A stretch of DNA of 64,000 nt from Adineta vaga (lineage: Eukaryota > Rotifera): assembly GCA_021613535.1 (NCBI GenBank), contig CP075496.1, positions 10,106,001 through 10,170,000 on the forward strand, read 5' to 3'. Within the stretch, counting starts at the first letter, position 1; each line of letters starts with the position of its first letter. A program made the position numbers and the translations under genes. The notes beneath the pieces were generated by a model. It was not told where the DNA came from. It saw only the letters and a program-made list of their open reading frames with translations, and did not search any database. Below, in pieces: positions 1-11,364 of this stretch.

Positions 1-1399
1 GTCTTTGACAAGGATCAATCTGCAATAACTGAGTCTTTACTAATGATGCTATTACTGATGACATAAATTTTGATAATAAATGGATATTGTAAAAACAATG
101 CAAACTGACTATTTATAAACAGAATTATCAAAATCTGAAATATACATATGCGATAGTACTCAGAACTAATACTTCGCCTGTAAATGCTTTAGTAAAAAAA
201 AGAGTGCAAGAACAATGGCTTGGAAAAAACCCAGTTATGAGATCATATATAAACAAATTTAGAGTGAAAAAAACAGAACGAAACAACCAAGACAAGAGAA
301 AATAATTCATATTTCATCTTTTTCATCTCTAAAGCAACGATAAAACGATTTCCATTCGACATTCCTATTAATATAAACTTCATACGATGTAAAGCAACTT
401 ACCTCTAAGATGAAAAATACCAAATGATAGAACGAACGTCAGTATGGATAGACGTCAATACTGTGTGAGAAAATTCCAACCGCGATGGAAAATTCCTACC
501 TTGATGGAAAATTTCAGCTGTGATGAAAATATTCGAGTATCAAAAAGAGAACAGAAGAAACAATACTTCTTTTTTGTGTCAATCAAATATATATATATAT
601 TCTATTCAACAAGGTGAATTTTCTAATTGCAGTACACTTGTTTTCTATCGATTCAATAACATTTAATATATAGTAACATAAAGATTTATTAGACAGATAT
701 ATGATCATAAAAAAACCATAAAATGTACGACACAAAGGAAAACAAAACAACTACACATATATTAAAATATGTCTATTTGAAAAATATGACAGTCAAACAC
801 TCTTAAACATTTAGGGATACTATTTTTTTAATAAGCAACGAATATATTGATATCGAAAGAGTTTGAAGTCACCGAGGAAAAAACTCACAACATACTCGTA
901 CTCGCATAGAAAAAGAAAAGAAACTCGAACATTTGAGTAGAAAATGAACAAATCACTGTTGATGATCACTTAGATGAAAGATTTACAAAAAACTTTTTTA
1001 ATATCATTGATCAAAGAAAAAAACGAATCATTAAAATTTTAACAAATGTTTATTGCCACCCACCTCCCAATCCCAGAAGCAATAAATATGACGGATTATA
1101 GTTTTCTTTGATTGATATTGAGCAGGAATCATTCGGATGAAGAGACACAGATAATACTGATTTACTCGCATCTATTCAGAATTTACAGATGGAACATGAA
1201 AGATAATCGAACCTAGTTATACTAGAATAGTCAATAGATCTGAAGATATCTCGCATGTTGACATATTTCAAGTGTTCAGAAATTCTCCTTATTTGATCAA
1301 ATAGTTTTCAAATTGTCAGTATTTAAGAATAAGAAAGTATTCGAGAATAGTATTAGGTTTTACTGATCTAATTTTTGCAGTATTGAAAATCGATGATTA
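1..1399. other. left-edge noncoding stretch
   Basis: AT-rich sequence without a convincing gene. It holds only short chance reading frames and a short TA run near 585-600. The first 60 bases read as a possible EF-hand-like fragment, which is too short to annotate. Confidence 0.5.
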
Positions 1400-3113
1400 C
1401 TACGAACATATCATGCTGGAGATATCATCATCATTTTCATCAACATGCTGTTGATCTTTTGCTAATTCACCGATATCAACTAATAATGGTGTAACTAAAT
1501 AGAAAAAAGATAAGAAATCAATCTTTTTCGTCCTTTTAATAGAAAATTCTTACTTGGTTCAATAGTCGATATGTCAAAATGAACTTTAATCAACATTGTA
1601 TTATTTTGTATAAAACGACTTTGATTTATTCGGAATAAATCGAGAGGATAAAATCTCGGTATTCCATATGCGTCATTCATATCCGATTGTGGACGATTAA
1701 AACATAACAGATTTTTATTTGGCCAACAAGAATGAACAATATGACGTTCTTCGTTAGAAATCATGGATTGATCCATTAATGTGAATGTAACTTTAAATTT
1801 AAATGGCCATTGAAGAGCAAGCAAACTCGCCACGTCTAATCACATAAAATAAAGATATATGTGTATTTCTTCCTGTTGCATCTCCATTCATATACAATCT
1901 AAAGCCAATTTTATAACCTTTGGGATGAATATAGAATTCAGGAGAATAAATCGATTCCGGTTTTCCAGATATAGCATCTCCTATCGAAGAAATAATGAGA
2001 GAAGAACACATTTTGAGAGAAAGTATTGTCTAATACTCACTCATCACATTCTTTATGTTCCAAATTTTCCATATACATGTTCCATTGCGAGACAATTTCA
2101 TTCTGACGGAACGCGGCGTCTAAAACAAAAACAAAAAAATTTTTACACTAAAAAATTCTATTCAACAATATCTTGACTTACTAGTTGATTTTCAATGAAA
2201 CAGGTAGCTAAATCTGGATGAATTTTCACCAAATGATCCTAGAAATATTATAATAACCGTCAGGATTTCTTATACAAAAAGAAAACTCTCCTACTTCATA
2301 ATCTTTCAATGAACTATGCAAACCACAACTGATACAATTTGTAGACAGCTTTTGTATTTTTTCCTGCATACTATCATCGCGTAATACCTTGAAAAAGTAA
2401 ATGTAATAAAATAAAGATTTCATTTGTCAACACTTACCGGACCAGGCAAAATTGGTTGAAAACAAATTTCACAGCTAAATAGAAGTCAGAAATAAGTATG
2501 GATTAGTTTTATATGAAAAGATCTACCTTTTTTGAATACTTAAACATCCACCACATAAATTATGATTACATTGTAATCGATAAACTTCTGTATAAACTGA
2601 TTCACATGATGGACAGATGTAATCTGATGGAAATTCATTGGGAATGTTCGCAGGTAAACCGAATAAAGAATAAGCAGGTAATTGTTTGACAATAGAGAGT
2701 TTATCAGCATGTAGACGACTTCGATTTGCAAAACGAATATCATTTTTTGTATCCTCATCGATCATGCGTGTTCTACAAAGTAGTGCATCCAGTGTACTGA
2801 ATTCGAACTTGTGACAAATATTTGGAAAACGACATTTCATCGACTTTACGTGATCATCGTTGTCACAAATAATAAATATAATTTTAACTTGTATGAAATA
2901 ATAAACAGGATCACTGCGAATTTTTTCAAAGTAAAGCGCTGGCATTACCAGAAAAAACATATTCGTTTTAAAAATTCTTCTTGATAGATGTTTGGCCATT
3001 TCAGGTATATCATCGAAAACCTTCGTAAATAGACATCCAATTCTGCACGAAACATCCTGTGGCCAAACTAACAGACGGTTCACTGTTCGTTTTTTGCCGG
3101 TAACGGAAGGCAT
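1400..3113 (-). CDS. TRAF-like RING/MATH-domain protein, frameshifted
   Basis: Probable TRAF-type ubiquitin ligase/adaptor acting in cytoplasmic receptor signalling. Exons on the minus strand: 3113-2527, 2474-2438, 2387-2295, 2238-2182, 2119-2041, 1980-1554, 1494-1400; all junctions are GT/AG and in phase. The first exon ends with a RING half (CPSC, then CNHNLCGGC) that the next exon completes with CEIC. The MATH/TRAF-C domain follows: a SRNGTCIWKI-type strand, then SPEFY, GYK, a NGD turn, SLFYVIRRGEF, LQWPF and TLMDQ, which is the classic TRAF-C order. Between RRGEF and LQWPF, at about 1821-1828, the frame shifts (two bases missing or one extra), so the genomic sequence does not encode an intact TRAF-C domain. 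The first 100 or so residues are unfamiliar and the start is uncertain. The family call is firm; whether the gene is functional is open. Confidence 0.8.
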
Positions 3114-5386
3114 ATTCGTATTTTTTATAGTATATGTATACTAAAAAAAAGAAAGAAGAAAATGTTCAAAAGTAAGACAGTGATGAAATAAAAAATGTAG
3201 ATGCATTAACTCCTAACGAATACAAATGAGAACAAAACGAAAGAAAAAAAGAGTCATATTATAACTAATCAAAGCGACCTATGCAAATATGAGAAGGAGA
3301 GTAACAACAAAAATGACACGGAGATCAAAGAAAATGCAATATGGAGAACGAATACGAAGCGATTCGTCATGGTTAAGAAAACAAATCTTTAAAATTTCTT
3401 TTCTCGATAGAGTGACTCTCATAAAAATAAATATGATGTGTATGTTTGTACACCTTTTTTTAGTAAATATACTATAAGCTACCTGCAGAGAAAAATATAT
3501 TTAAGACAACTTTCTTTTTCTATCGGCATATCATAAATAAAATCGAATACATGATATGACAGGTTAATATCATAACTACTGAATACACGATTGTCTATTT
3601 ATCGAATGAGTGACATCTTTCGTTCGATACTTATTTTTTACTACAATAATAAAGATACACTACGAATTGTGTTCGCCTACCTAAAAAGAAAAGGCACGTA
3701 GGGCTTGCCAATAATTTTAAACTGAAGAAAAGCTTCTCAAATTGTTAGTTCATATTTGTTTAATTATCGATTGTTATATTATATTATATTGAAAAGCTTC
3801 TTCAACTAATCAACTAATGTATTGTTTATAGTATGAGTCACGTACTGATAAAATATTTTCATTCAATCAAATTCATTCTTTCTCGACTAGATAAATATCA
3901 TTCAGTATCGAGTTCGAAACAATGATTGTAAATCATTTTGAACCATTTTTATTAGACATCAAATAACTTTTATTATCTATGTCATTTAGTCTGTCGATAC
4001 GATAAACATTCATTTTACCTAGTAGTTGACAAAGAATGACGTAGAAAGTATGTTTAAAAATAGCCTCTTCTTCAATCCAGCAATGATAAGATTTAAAACT
4101 ATAATCTACATTACAGACGCAAAGAAAAAACCTTTCTAAATAGAAACGTGATATAATTGTACCTGTCTAAAGTACAAAATTTTCTTAAAAGCAATCGAGT
4201 CGAGTATATAGTTAGAAATAAAACAATAACTTTCTATTCGAGGTAAAAAAATAGTCTTACTCCTTTCTTTTTGTTACTCATCTCAAACTGAGTAGAACAT
4301 GAAGTTATTTCATTTAAAAAAAGCATGATGATGCAATACAAACGTAACAAAAAATGGACGACACGAGAACGAACACGCTTGTTTGAGTACTTGAAATGGT
4401 TGATTTCTAGTTAATGATTACCAATCGTATGCAACTATATAAATCTATTCTTATAAAAGATCAAAATTAGTACAATTTTGATTTATTTTCAAGTATTTAC
4501 GTATTAAACAAATAAATTTGTTTGTTACTACTACAAAACATATTTCATTTTTATGTATCTGTACACTATAGTTGGTTGTCAGGAAAAACGATTCTTTAAC
4601 CAATTATATATATTGACTGTAGATGCCGTTTTCAATCATTTTTTTTCGTTTGATTCATTACAAGGATGAGAAAGACATATATCTGATGATGAAATTGAAG
4701 AATAATCTAATATTCTACAACACGTCATTTCAATTCTCATGATTTGATGTAAACGTGTAGTTTTAAATTCTATTAAAATAAAATATACAGATATCTTGCA
4801 AGTTTTAACTAAAAAAATCGATTTTTATAGGGGGAAAAGAACAAACATTAGTCGTCAAAAACAAATGAATTGTATTAATTAGAAAAATTTGGTCTTTTAA
4901 ATTCGCTTTTTTAGAATGAACCGAAATTTTTAATCTATTATACAGTTGTTGATACAGGTTGTGCGGATAAATATTGTGTCCATTTCACCATATACATGTC
5001 ATCGTTTGAAAATAGTATTCAATCAATAATTATGAGAAATCTTTACAAAACAATTCAATTTCAAAGATATTTTCATCAGTTTTCCTAGTTTTAAGAACTA
5101 ATACGACCGAAAATTTAATTCGTACAAAACATCTCAAATGATGTTACTGTATGGAAATAATATGTTCTTAATTTGATCAGGTTAAAAGTCCTCTCAACAG
5201 AGTTTTTTGTTTTCTTCGCCAAAGAGAACATCATTTTTCTGATAAAAAAGTAATTTGATCAGTTGTTTCAAATGAATCAGGATGCGTTATGATTGAAACA
5301 AAACAGTACACACGTACTTTTTGTGATTAATCATCGATCTATATAAAATCAAACACATTCAAACAAACATATTTGAGGGATTTTTC
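3114..5386. other. intergenic region
   Basis: AT-rich sequence between the TRAF-like gene and the Ly6-like gene. The only frames are short (for example about 60 codons near 3289-3477) and lack domains or splice support. No repeat or RNA gene was recognised. Confidence 0.5.
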
Positions 5387-5875
5387 ATGAATAGAATAGT
5401 CTTGATTAGTTTGTTTATATTCTTTGTTTGTTCCATTGGTATGTGAGAACTATTTCTACAAGATTTTATTTACTCTCTTATTTAAGGTACCCTCAATGGA
5501 ATTCAATGTTATAGCTGTCATCAAACTTGTCTAGACCCATTCAATAAAACAAACAGATATGTTTATCGAGCAAATTCACCTAGTGGATGGTGTATGGTAT
5601 GTATCTGTTTTGAAGAGATATTACAGCAATAGGTGTTTTTTTTGTAGAAAATGAAAACATCGAGAGACCATTATATGATAATTATTCGGGCTCCAGCACT
5701 AGCTGGTCTTTGTACAAGAAACAGTTGTAAATCAACATATCACAATGGCGCAAAAATAATTGGTTGTTGTTGTAATACAAATTTATGTAATCATTCAAAA
5801 ATAATAACTCTCTCATTCAAGACTTTTATTGTACTATTGATTATCATTGGAATGAAGTTCATTCTTAACTCATGA
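5387..5875 (+). CDS. small Ly6/uPAR-type three-finger protein
   Basis: Predicted secreted or GPI-anchored cell-surface protein of about 129 residues. Exons 5387-5438, 5487-5596 and 5648-5875 join in phase with GT/AG introns. The first exon encodes a hydrophobic signal peptide starting MNRIVLISLF. The mature part starts with CYSCHQTC and ends with the Ly6 signature CCCNTNLCN, followed by a hydrophobic C-terminal tail typical of GPI attachment. About ten cysteines fit a three-finger fold. The ligand is unknown. The start is the first Met in the signal-peptide exon. The Ly6-like class is recognised; orthology is not. A small putative secreted peptide lies just downstream on the same strand. Confidence 0.72.
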
Positions 5876-6004
5876 CTTTCTTTGCATCGTTTTTTTTTTT
5901 GTTGATAAAGTTATATCTGCTTTATTTGTCCTTTCTTCTCTTGTCGGTACATGAAATAAAACTTCAGATATGATATGTTATCTTCTATTATTTACAGAAG
6001 AAAC

Positions 6005-6142
6005 ATGTTCACGTTAATTTTATTCATATTTTTGACTACTGAACTGTCCATTACAGATAGCCATGCATGTGCCTGTCGTTTTCCTAATATACCGGATGTG
6101 TGTGAAACACTTGCTATTGATCTTCCATTGTGCAGTAAATAA
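6005..6142 (+). CDS. possible 45-residue secreted Cys peptide
   Basis: Short open frame with a clear N-terminal hydrophobic stretch (MFTLILFIFLTTELS) and a small mature part holding four cysteines (residues 22, 24, 33 and 43). It may be a secreted peptide, or the first exon or remnant of a Ly6-like gene related to its upstream neighbour. No family is recognised. The support is the signal-peptide-like N-terminus and the cysteine content; transcript evidence is lacking. Confidence 0.35.
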   Translation: MFTLILFIFLTTELSITDSHACACRFPNIPDVCETLAIDLPLCSK

Positions 6143-6320
6143 ACTACACAAGTAAATAAAACAGTACTGAAACAATCTTATCTTTATCGATAGTCAGAAG
6201 AGAAACGAAAAAAGAAATCTTTCCACGTGATTCTTTATTAGCTTTGTTTTTATAAAACAATACAATCACAATATTTTATTCTGTACTTCGTAACATATAT
6301 TAGCAGACAAGAAAAATAAA

Positions 6321-7296
6321 ATGGCTGAAAAATCTTCAATAACTATTGCAATATTAAGTCCAGGTGATATGGTAAAGAGTATCTCATCAATAGTTTTTGA
6401 ATGAAAAGAAAGAAAATCATTTTTTGTAGGGTCATTCTATTGGCCGAGCATTACTTGACTCGAATGACAAAAACTTTCGTGTCATTACAAATTTAACAGG
6501 ACGTAGTGAACGTACACAAAAACTATCAAATTCAGCTGGTATTATTGATGTTAAAACAGATGAAGAAATTGTTAAACAAGCTGATTTTATATTCTCAATT
6601 CTTGTTCCATCTGAAGCAACAGCTCTTGCACAACGTTTTGCTCCTTTACTTTCCACTAATCGTCATATCATCTATGTCGATATGAATGCAATTGCACCAC
6701 AAACAGTTCGAACAATATCTTCTTTATTTTCACAAGAGAATTTCGTTGATGGCTGCATTACTGGTTTCCCTCCTGGTTCTCCTGAACATCCGCCAACGAA
6801 TTATTTCTCTGGTATAAATGCACAGAAAGTAGCTGATCTATTTCAATATACAGATCTGATCAAAACGCGCGTCATTGGAAATAAAATTGGTTCGGCAAGT
6901 GCATTTAAAATGTGTTATGCATCGTTAAGTAAAGGAATTACAGCCATTGGTATTCAAGCTTGTGTTACAGCAAAATCTTATGAATTAGAAGACATTTTCT
7001 TTGATGAATTAAAAGATAGTATGCCAGATATATTCAAGAAATTAAATAGATCCATTCCAGAAATGCCGCCAAAAGCAGGTCGATGGGTTGGTGAAATGGA
7101 AGAAATCGCTAAAACATATGAAGATATTGGTTTGTCAGGAAAATTGTTTGAAGGAGCAGCTGAAACCTATCGTTTTGTTGCCGAACAAACACCATTGGGA
7201 AAAGAAATTATTGAAGAAAGAAAGAGAGGAAAAAATTTAAATGATGCTTTACAAATTTTAAGTGAATCACTTCGTAAAAAACATTCAAATCCTTGA
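6321..7296 (+). CDS. NAD(P)-binding 6-phosphogluconate-dehydrogenase-like protein (DUF1932 type)
   Basis: Predicted oxidoreductase of 305 residues. Exon 1 is 6321-6371 and exon 2 is 6430-7296, joined in phase. The N-terminal Rossmann strand ITIAILSPGDMGHSIG carries the dinucleotide-binding turn. It is followed by an ILVPSEA segment and VDMNAIAPQT, typical of beta-hydroxyacid dehydrogenases. Beyond residue 170 comes an all-helical domain with a conserved lysine region (GSASAFKMCYASLSKGITA), matching the DUF1932/6PGDH C-terminal arrangement. The family is mainly known from fungi and bacteria, so acquisition by transfer is possible (inference). The substrate is unknown. The single small intron is typical of the locus, so the gene is adapted to this genome. 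Confidence 0.8.
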
Positions 7297-7566
7297 TAAT
7301 TGATAAATATCTAAATGTCAAAGATTTTCATCAAATAAATTCTAACAAAATAAAAAAAGATATCTATTGAAATGTCATATTTTTATTTTATTTTCAAGTT
7401 CATAATGATCAATTCTTGTGTACATAGAAAGAGAATAAATAACTACAAGGAAATTAAATTATACTGAAGAAAAAGAAATAAGAATATCGAAACTGAAAAA
7501 CATTTAATCATGTGGCAAAAAAGAAAGAAAGAAAGTTTACGATTGATTGCATATATATATATGTAT

Positions 7567-9631
7567 TTAATTTGAAAAATGACTGTCAATATGGTCTCTC
7601 TTAGCATCAAGTAACATATTAGCTGGAAACTTCCAATAACACATTGGACATACACCTAGTTCTCCATCAACATCAGACATCGATGCAGATGATGATGTAG
7701 TTTCATTTTCTCGTTGATTTGCATCACTATTTGTTAAAATTGGAACGATTTCTTCTTTCTTTGGAATTGGTTCGCTTGTTGTTATTGACGATGTATTGAT
7801 AATTTCTTGGGAAACATTATTCATACCTAATTTTTGTTCAAGTACCGAATGTTTACGAAATAATGCTTTATATTCTTCAGCACCGGTTGCTAAACGTTCA
7901 ATTAATTCTTGTTTTTCATGTTGTAATTCATCCTAGAAGAAAGATTAATATTCATATATCTTTTGAAGAGAAAATCAATTTTGGCAACTTACAATAAACA
8001 GTTTGTAGGCAGCTAATTGTTTTTTGACTTCGATTTCACTTTTTTGATGTTTAACACAGCGTTTTTTGATTTCATTAAATGAAGTGTTCAATGTATTAAG
8101 AACTTCTTGATTTGATTTGATTTCTTCCATTTCATTCTGGAGATCTTCTCGTTCATGTTTAATCTAAATAAACATGAACTGATTTATAACAAAAAAAAGA
8201 GAATACTATTTTCATTCTTACTGCTTCATTTTCAGTTTCCAATGCATGAATATGCTCTGCTTGTTGTTTAATTTGTTGAGAATATTCATTTAATTGTCCC
8301 TCCATGGACAGATGATGTTTTTCTGATGTTAAACGTAAATCGCGTATTTGTTGTTCTAGTGTTGCTTCACGTTGATTTGATGTTTTAGCTAATTCATTTG
8401 ATTGTATCAATTGTCCCTCCATGGATAGGTGGTGTTTTTCTGATGTTAAACGTAAATCGCGTATTTGTTGTTCTAGTGTTGTTTGACGTTGATTTGATGT
8501 TTTCGCTAATTCATTTGATTGTATTAATTGTCGTTCTAAATTAATTATTTGTGTTGCTTGATCTTTTGCAAATTGTGATGTCACAGCCAATTGTGAACGA
8601 AGTTGATTTGCATCATTAGACATTTGTGTATAAGTCTCTTCAAGTGTTCGGCAACGTTCGGCATTTTCAAGAGAATCACCTTGATATTTCGTACATAATT
8701 TTTGGCAAGCATCAAGTTCAGCACGTAGATTTAATTCGAATTTTTGACGAGATAATAATTCATCAATAGCTCTTTGGTGTGATGTACTCAATGTCTAAAA
8801 ATAGATTATTTACATAGATAAAAAAAATTAAATTTATCATTTCGATGAATCATAGGTGTAAAAGATATGAAAACATTTTACGTACTTGCATATTATGAGT
8901 AATTTTCTCGATGTTTTCTTTTGCTCTGATTTCTAATAAATCCAATTTTGTTTGGCATTCATCTCGTTGTGCTTCTAAACGACGATTCATATCTAATAAA
9001 TAGCGATTTTCTTGACGAAGTTTTTCTTCAGTTAACATTCGTTTGGTATGAATAACAACAAGATCATCATTATCTTGATCAGCTAAAGCAATAAGACCAT
9101 CGTATTTTGATTTACTAATCGGAGCATTGGTAAGAAGATCAATATCATCTAATGCACAATTTAATTGAAATGGTATTGATGAACCAAGATTTTTTGTTTG
9201 ATTGATAATATAACAAAATTGATAGAATTCATCATCAGTAACAGGTAATGATGATGAAGAAAATGTTGCTGTACCATGACAAGTTGATCCTGATGTTGTT
9301 GAAGGATTTAATTGAACGGGAGCATACGCTAAACATTCTTTAATATTTCGTGAGCCGACCTATTCAGAATAAGAATGAAGAAGATAAAAAGAATACATAA
9401 ATCAATGATGAAATTACATACACGCAATAAGCCAATTTGATCTTCATTTGGATTCACTTTGATATCTTGTAAGATAGTAAAGAATGCTGTTACATCTTCA
9501 CCTTTTACGTATTGATCGGCAACATTTTCAAAAACTACTTGAACATGATGTGCTACTTGTTCCATTGGATGATCAACTGGCCAGTTTAATTCCGAACTTG
9601 TATCCGACGATTGGTCGTTGATTTCCGACAT
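7567..9631 (-). CDS. TAX1BP1/CALCOCO-like autophagy receptor
   Basis: About 597 residues in five exons: 9631-9422, 9359-8886, 8794-8222, 8163-7993 and 7932-7567; all junctions are in phase. The N-terminal SKICH domain shows VVFENVADQYVKGEDV, the IGLLRVG strand and DDEFYQFCYI, matching the TAX1BP1/NDP52 order. A long coiled coil follows from about residue 150 to 500. The C-terminus is a UBZ-type zinc finger, CPMCYWKFPAN...HIDSHF (C2-H..H), like that of TAX1BP1, which binds ubiquitin and myosin VI. By homology it would link ubiquitinated cargo to autophagosomes. No unambiguous LIR motif was picked out. Within the coil a 117-base unit is tandemly duplicated (8294-8410 and 8411-8527). It diverges from the calcineurin B gene across about 520 bases. 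Confidence 0.85.
8294..8527. repeat. 117-bp tandem duplication inside the coiled coil
   Basis: Two adjacent, nearly identical 117-base (39-codon) units, each beginning TTGTCCCTCCATGGA on the plus strand. They encode repeated coiled-coil segments starting QLIQSNELAKTSNQR. The copies differ at only a few positions, so the duplication looks recent. It keeps the frame, but 39 residues is not a whole number of 7-residue heptads. Confidence 0.9.
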
Positions 9632-10152
9632 TGAAATACGACGTATAAATATGAATAAAAACCAAATCTAAAACGAAAAGTACATCTATATACACGTAAA
9701 AACTGTACTCTGTACTGAGAGAAAACACGCTGCGACGTATGACTTTTTGTGTGGGATATTATATCATACTCAAAGCTTGAATAATAATTTTCATCATATA
9801 TAAATATAAAGGTGTGAATTTCTAGAAACGAAATGAATCGACGAACAGTATAGGTCATCGTTTAAATAGGATGACGTTTCTTGTGTCGTGTAATGTAATT
9901 TCCAACAGAAGAGAAAAGAAAGAGATGTGATTTATTCATACTCCAGTTAGAAGTTTCACGAAGGATACGATGAGCGACCTCTTTTCATAGTAAATGATGT
10001 TGATAATTTAACATTGTAGAGGTTTATGTCAATGAGAAAGAAAATGAAAGATTATTTGTAGTTTTTCTCTTTCATCTCTTCTCTTTTTACAAATCAAATA
10101 CACATCATCAATTCAACTAACATATCGAACTGATATAAATCAAAATATTATC
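9632..10152. promoter_or_regulatory. divergent promoter interval
   Basis: About 520 bases lie between two divergently transcribed genes (the autophagy-receptor-like gene to the left and calcineurin B to the right), so this interval must hold both promoters. No specific element was identified. Confidence 0.4.
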
Positions 10153-11364
10153 ATGGTATGAATCGAATAACTTTTTCATAGATTAAATAAATCATTTTGT
10201 TTTTAGGGGAATATGACATCAATACCTGTTGAGCTTTGTGCTACATGTAAAATAAACTTTTTTATGCTTGATTTTTAATGATAAGATTATTTGTTTGTTT
10301 AGTTGATGCCGATGAAATACGTCGGTTAGGTAAACGTTTTAAAAAATTAGATATCGATGGTAGTGGATCATTAAGTATACAAGAATTTATGTCTATTCCT
10401 GAATTACAACAGAATCCACTTGTACAACGTGTTATTGATATATTCGATACGGATGGAAATGGTGAAATTGATTTCAAAGGTATTTCTTAAAGTTAAAAAG
10501 TAAAATGATTAATTTGTGATTATGTTTTAGAATTTATTGGTGGTATATCACAATTTAGTGTTAAAGGAGATAAAGAATCTAAATTACGATGTATGATTAT
10601 GATTGTTAATGAATATGACAAATCTATTTTTATCCTTTGTATCTAGTTGCATTCAAAATTTATGATATGGACAAAGATGGATTTATTTCAAATGGTAAGA
10701 AAAATCCGATTATCTACTTTTTCCTTCCCGCAAGACATAGAATTAGTTTTGATATATACTTGACAGTTACATTCATAAAAGATTATGGTTTTATTTTTAG
10801 GAGAATTATTTCAAGTACTAAAAATGATGGTTGGATCGAATTTGAAAGATTCTCAATTACAACAAATTGTTGATAAAGTAATTGTAGGAAATTGAATTGT
10901 TAAAAGAAATTAAATTTGTTTTAAATAGACAATCATCAATGCGGATAAAGATGGTGATGGAAAAATAAGTTTTGATGAATTCTGTGCTGTAAGTTCATAT
11001 TTAAATACTTTTTCTTTCGAATTTCGTTGTTCATCTTCTTCTTCATCAATCGATTCATTTTCGTTTGCCCTATATAATTTTCTATTCTCCTCCACATATC
11101 CTTCTTCTAGTTTATCCCTACTTATGAGCTCAACATAAGTCTGCCGAGTAACATCAAAATCTAATTCATCAAAGGTAATATTTCTGTTGTTTGTCATAAC
11201 TAGTTTTTAGTATTCTAGTTCATATTGTTGTCGTTTATGTAAATTTGTTTCATTGGAATTTTTGTTTTGTGTTTTACTTCTGATATTTTATTCGCTCTAT
11301 TTTTTAGTGTGTTGGAGATTCATTAATCGACGATATACAAAAGAAAATGACAGTAGCTGTATGA
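10153..11364 (+). CDS. PPP3R1: calcineurin regulatory subunit B
   Basis: Ca2+-binding regulatory subunit of the calcineurin phosphatase, with four EF hands. Exons: 10153-10155, 10207-10246, 10303-10479, 10531-10590, 10647-10694, 10801-10876, 10929-10988, 11308-11364. The first exon is only the ATG; the next begins GGG AAT, giving the N-myristoylation start MGN. Strong identity to animal CnB includes [57 protein letters not shown] and the C-terminal [11 protein letters not shown] loops of the form DxDxSG, DTDGNG, DMDKDG and DADKDGDG are intact. The last intron is 319 bases, far longer than the others, and contains an antisense frame. The short tail differs slightly from vertebrate CnB. Confidence 0.95.
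10910..11197 (-). other. antisense open frame in the last CnB intron
   Basis: A 95-codon minus-strand frame begins inside the unusually long intron and runs into the antisense of exon 7. Its first part is rich in Glu, Asp, Asn and Arg (for example [12 protein letters not shown]) and reads like coding sequence rather than random AT-rich frame. No family is recognised. It could be a fragment of an inserted gene or element, or chance. Confidence 0.25.

Noticed and set aside
1-64. EF-hand-like peptide (VFDKDQSAITE) at the left edge
   Set aside because: Too short, ends at a stop within 21 codons and cannot be extended in the window.
6432-6656. Minus-strand 74-codon frame
   Set aside because: Complement of the dehydrogenase coding exon; shadow.
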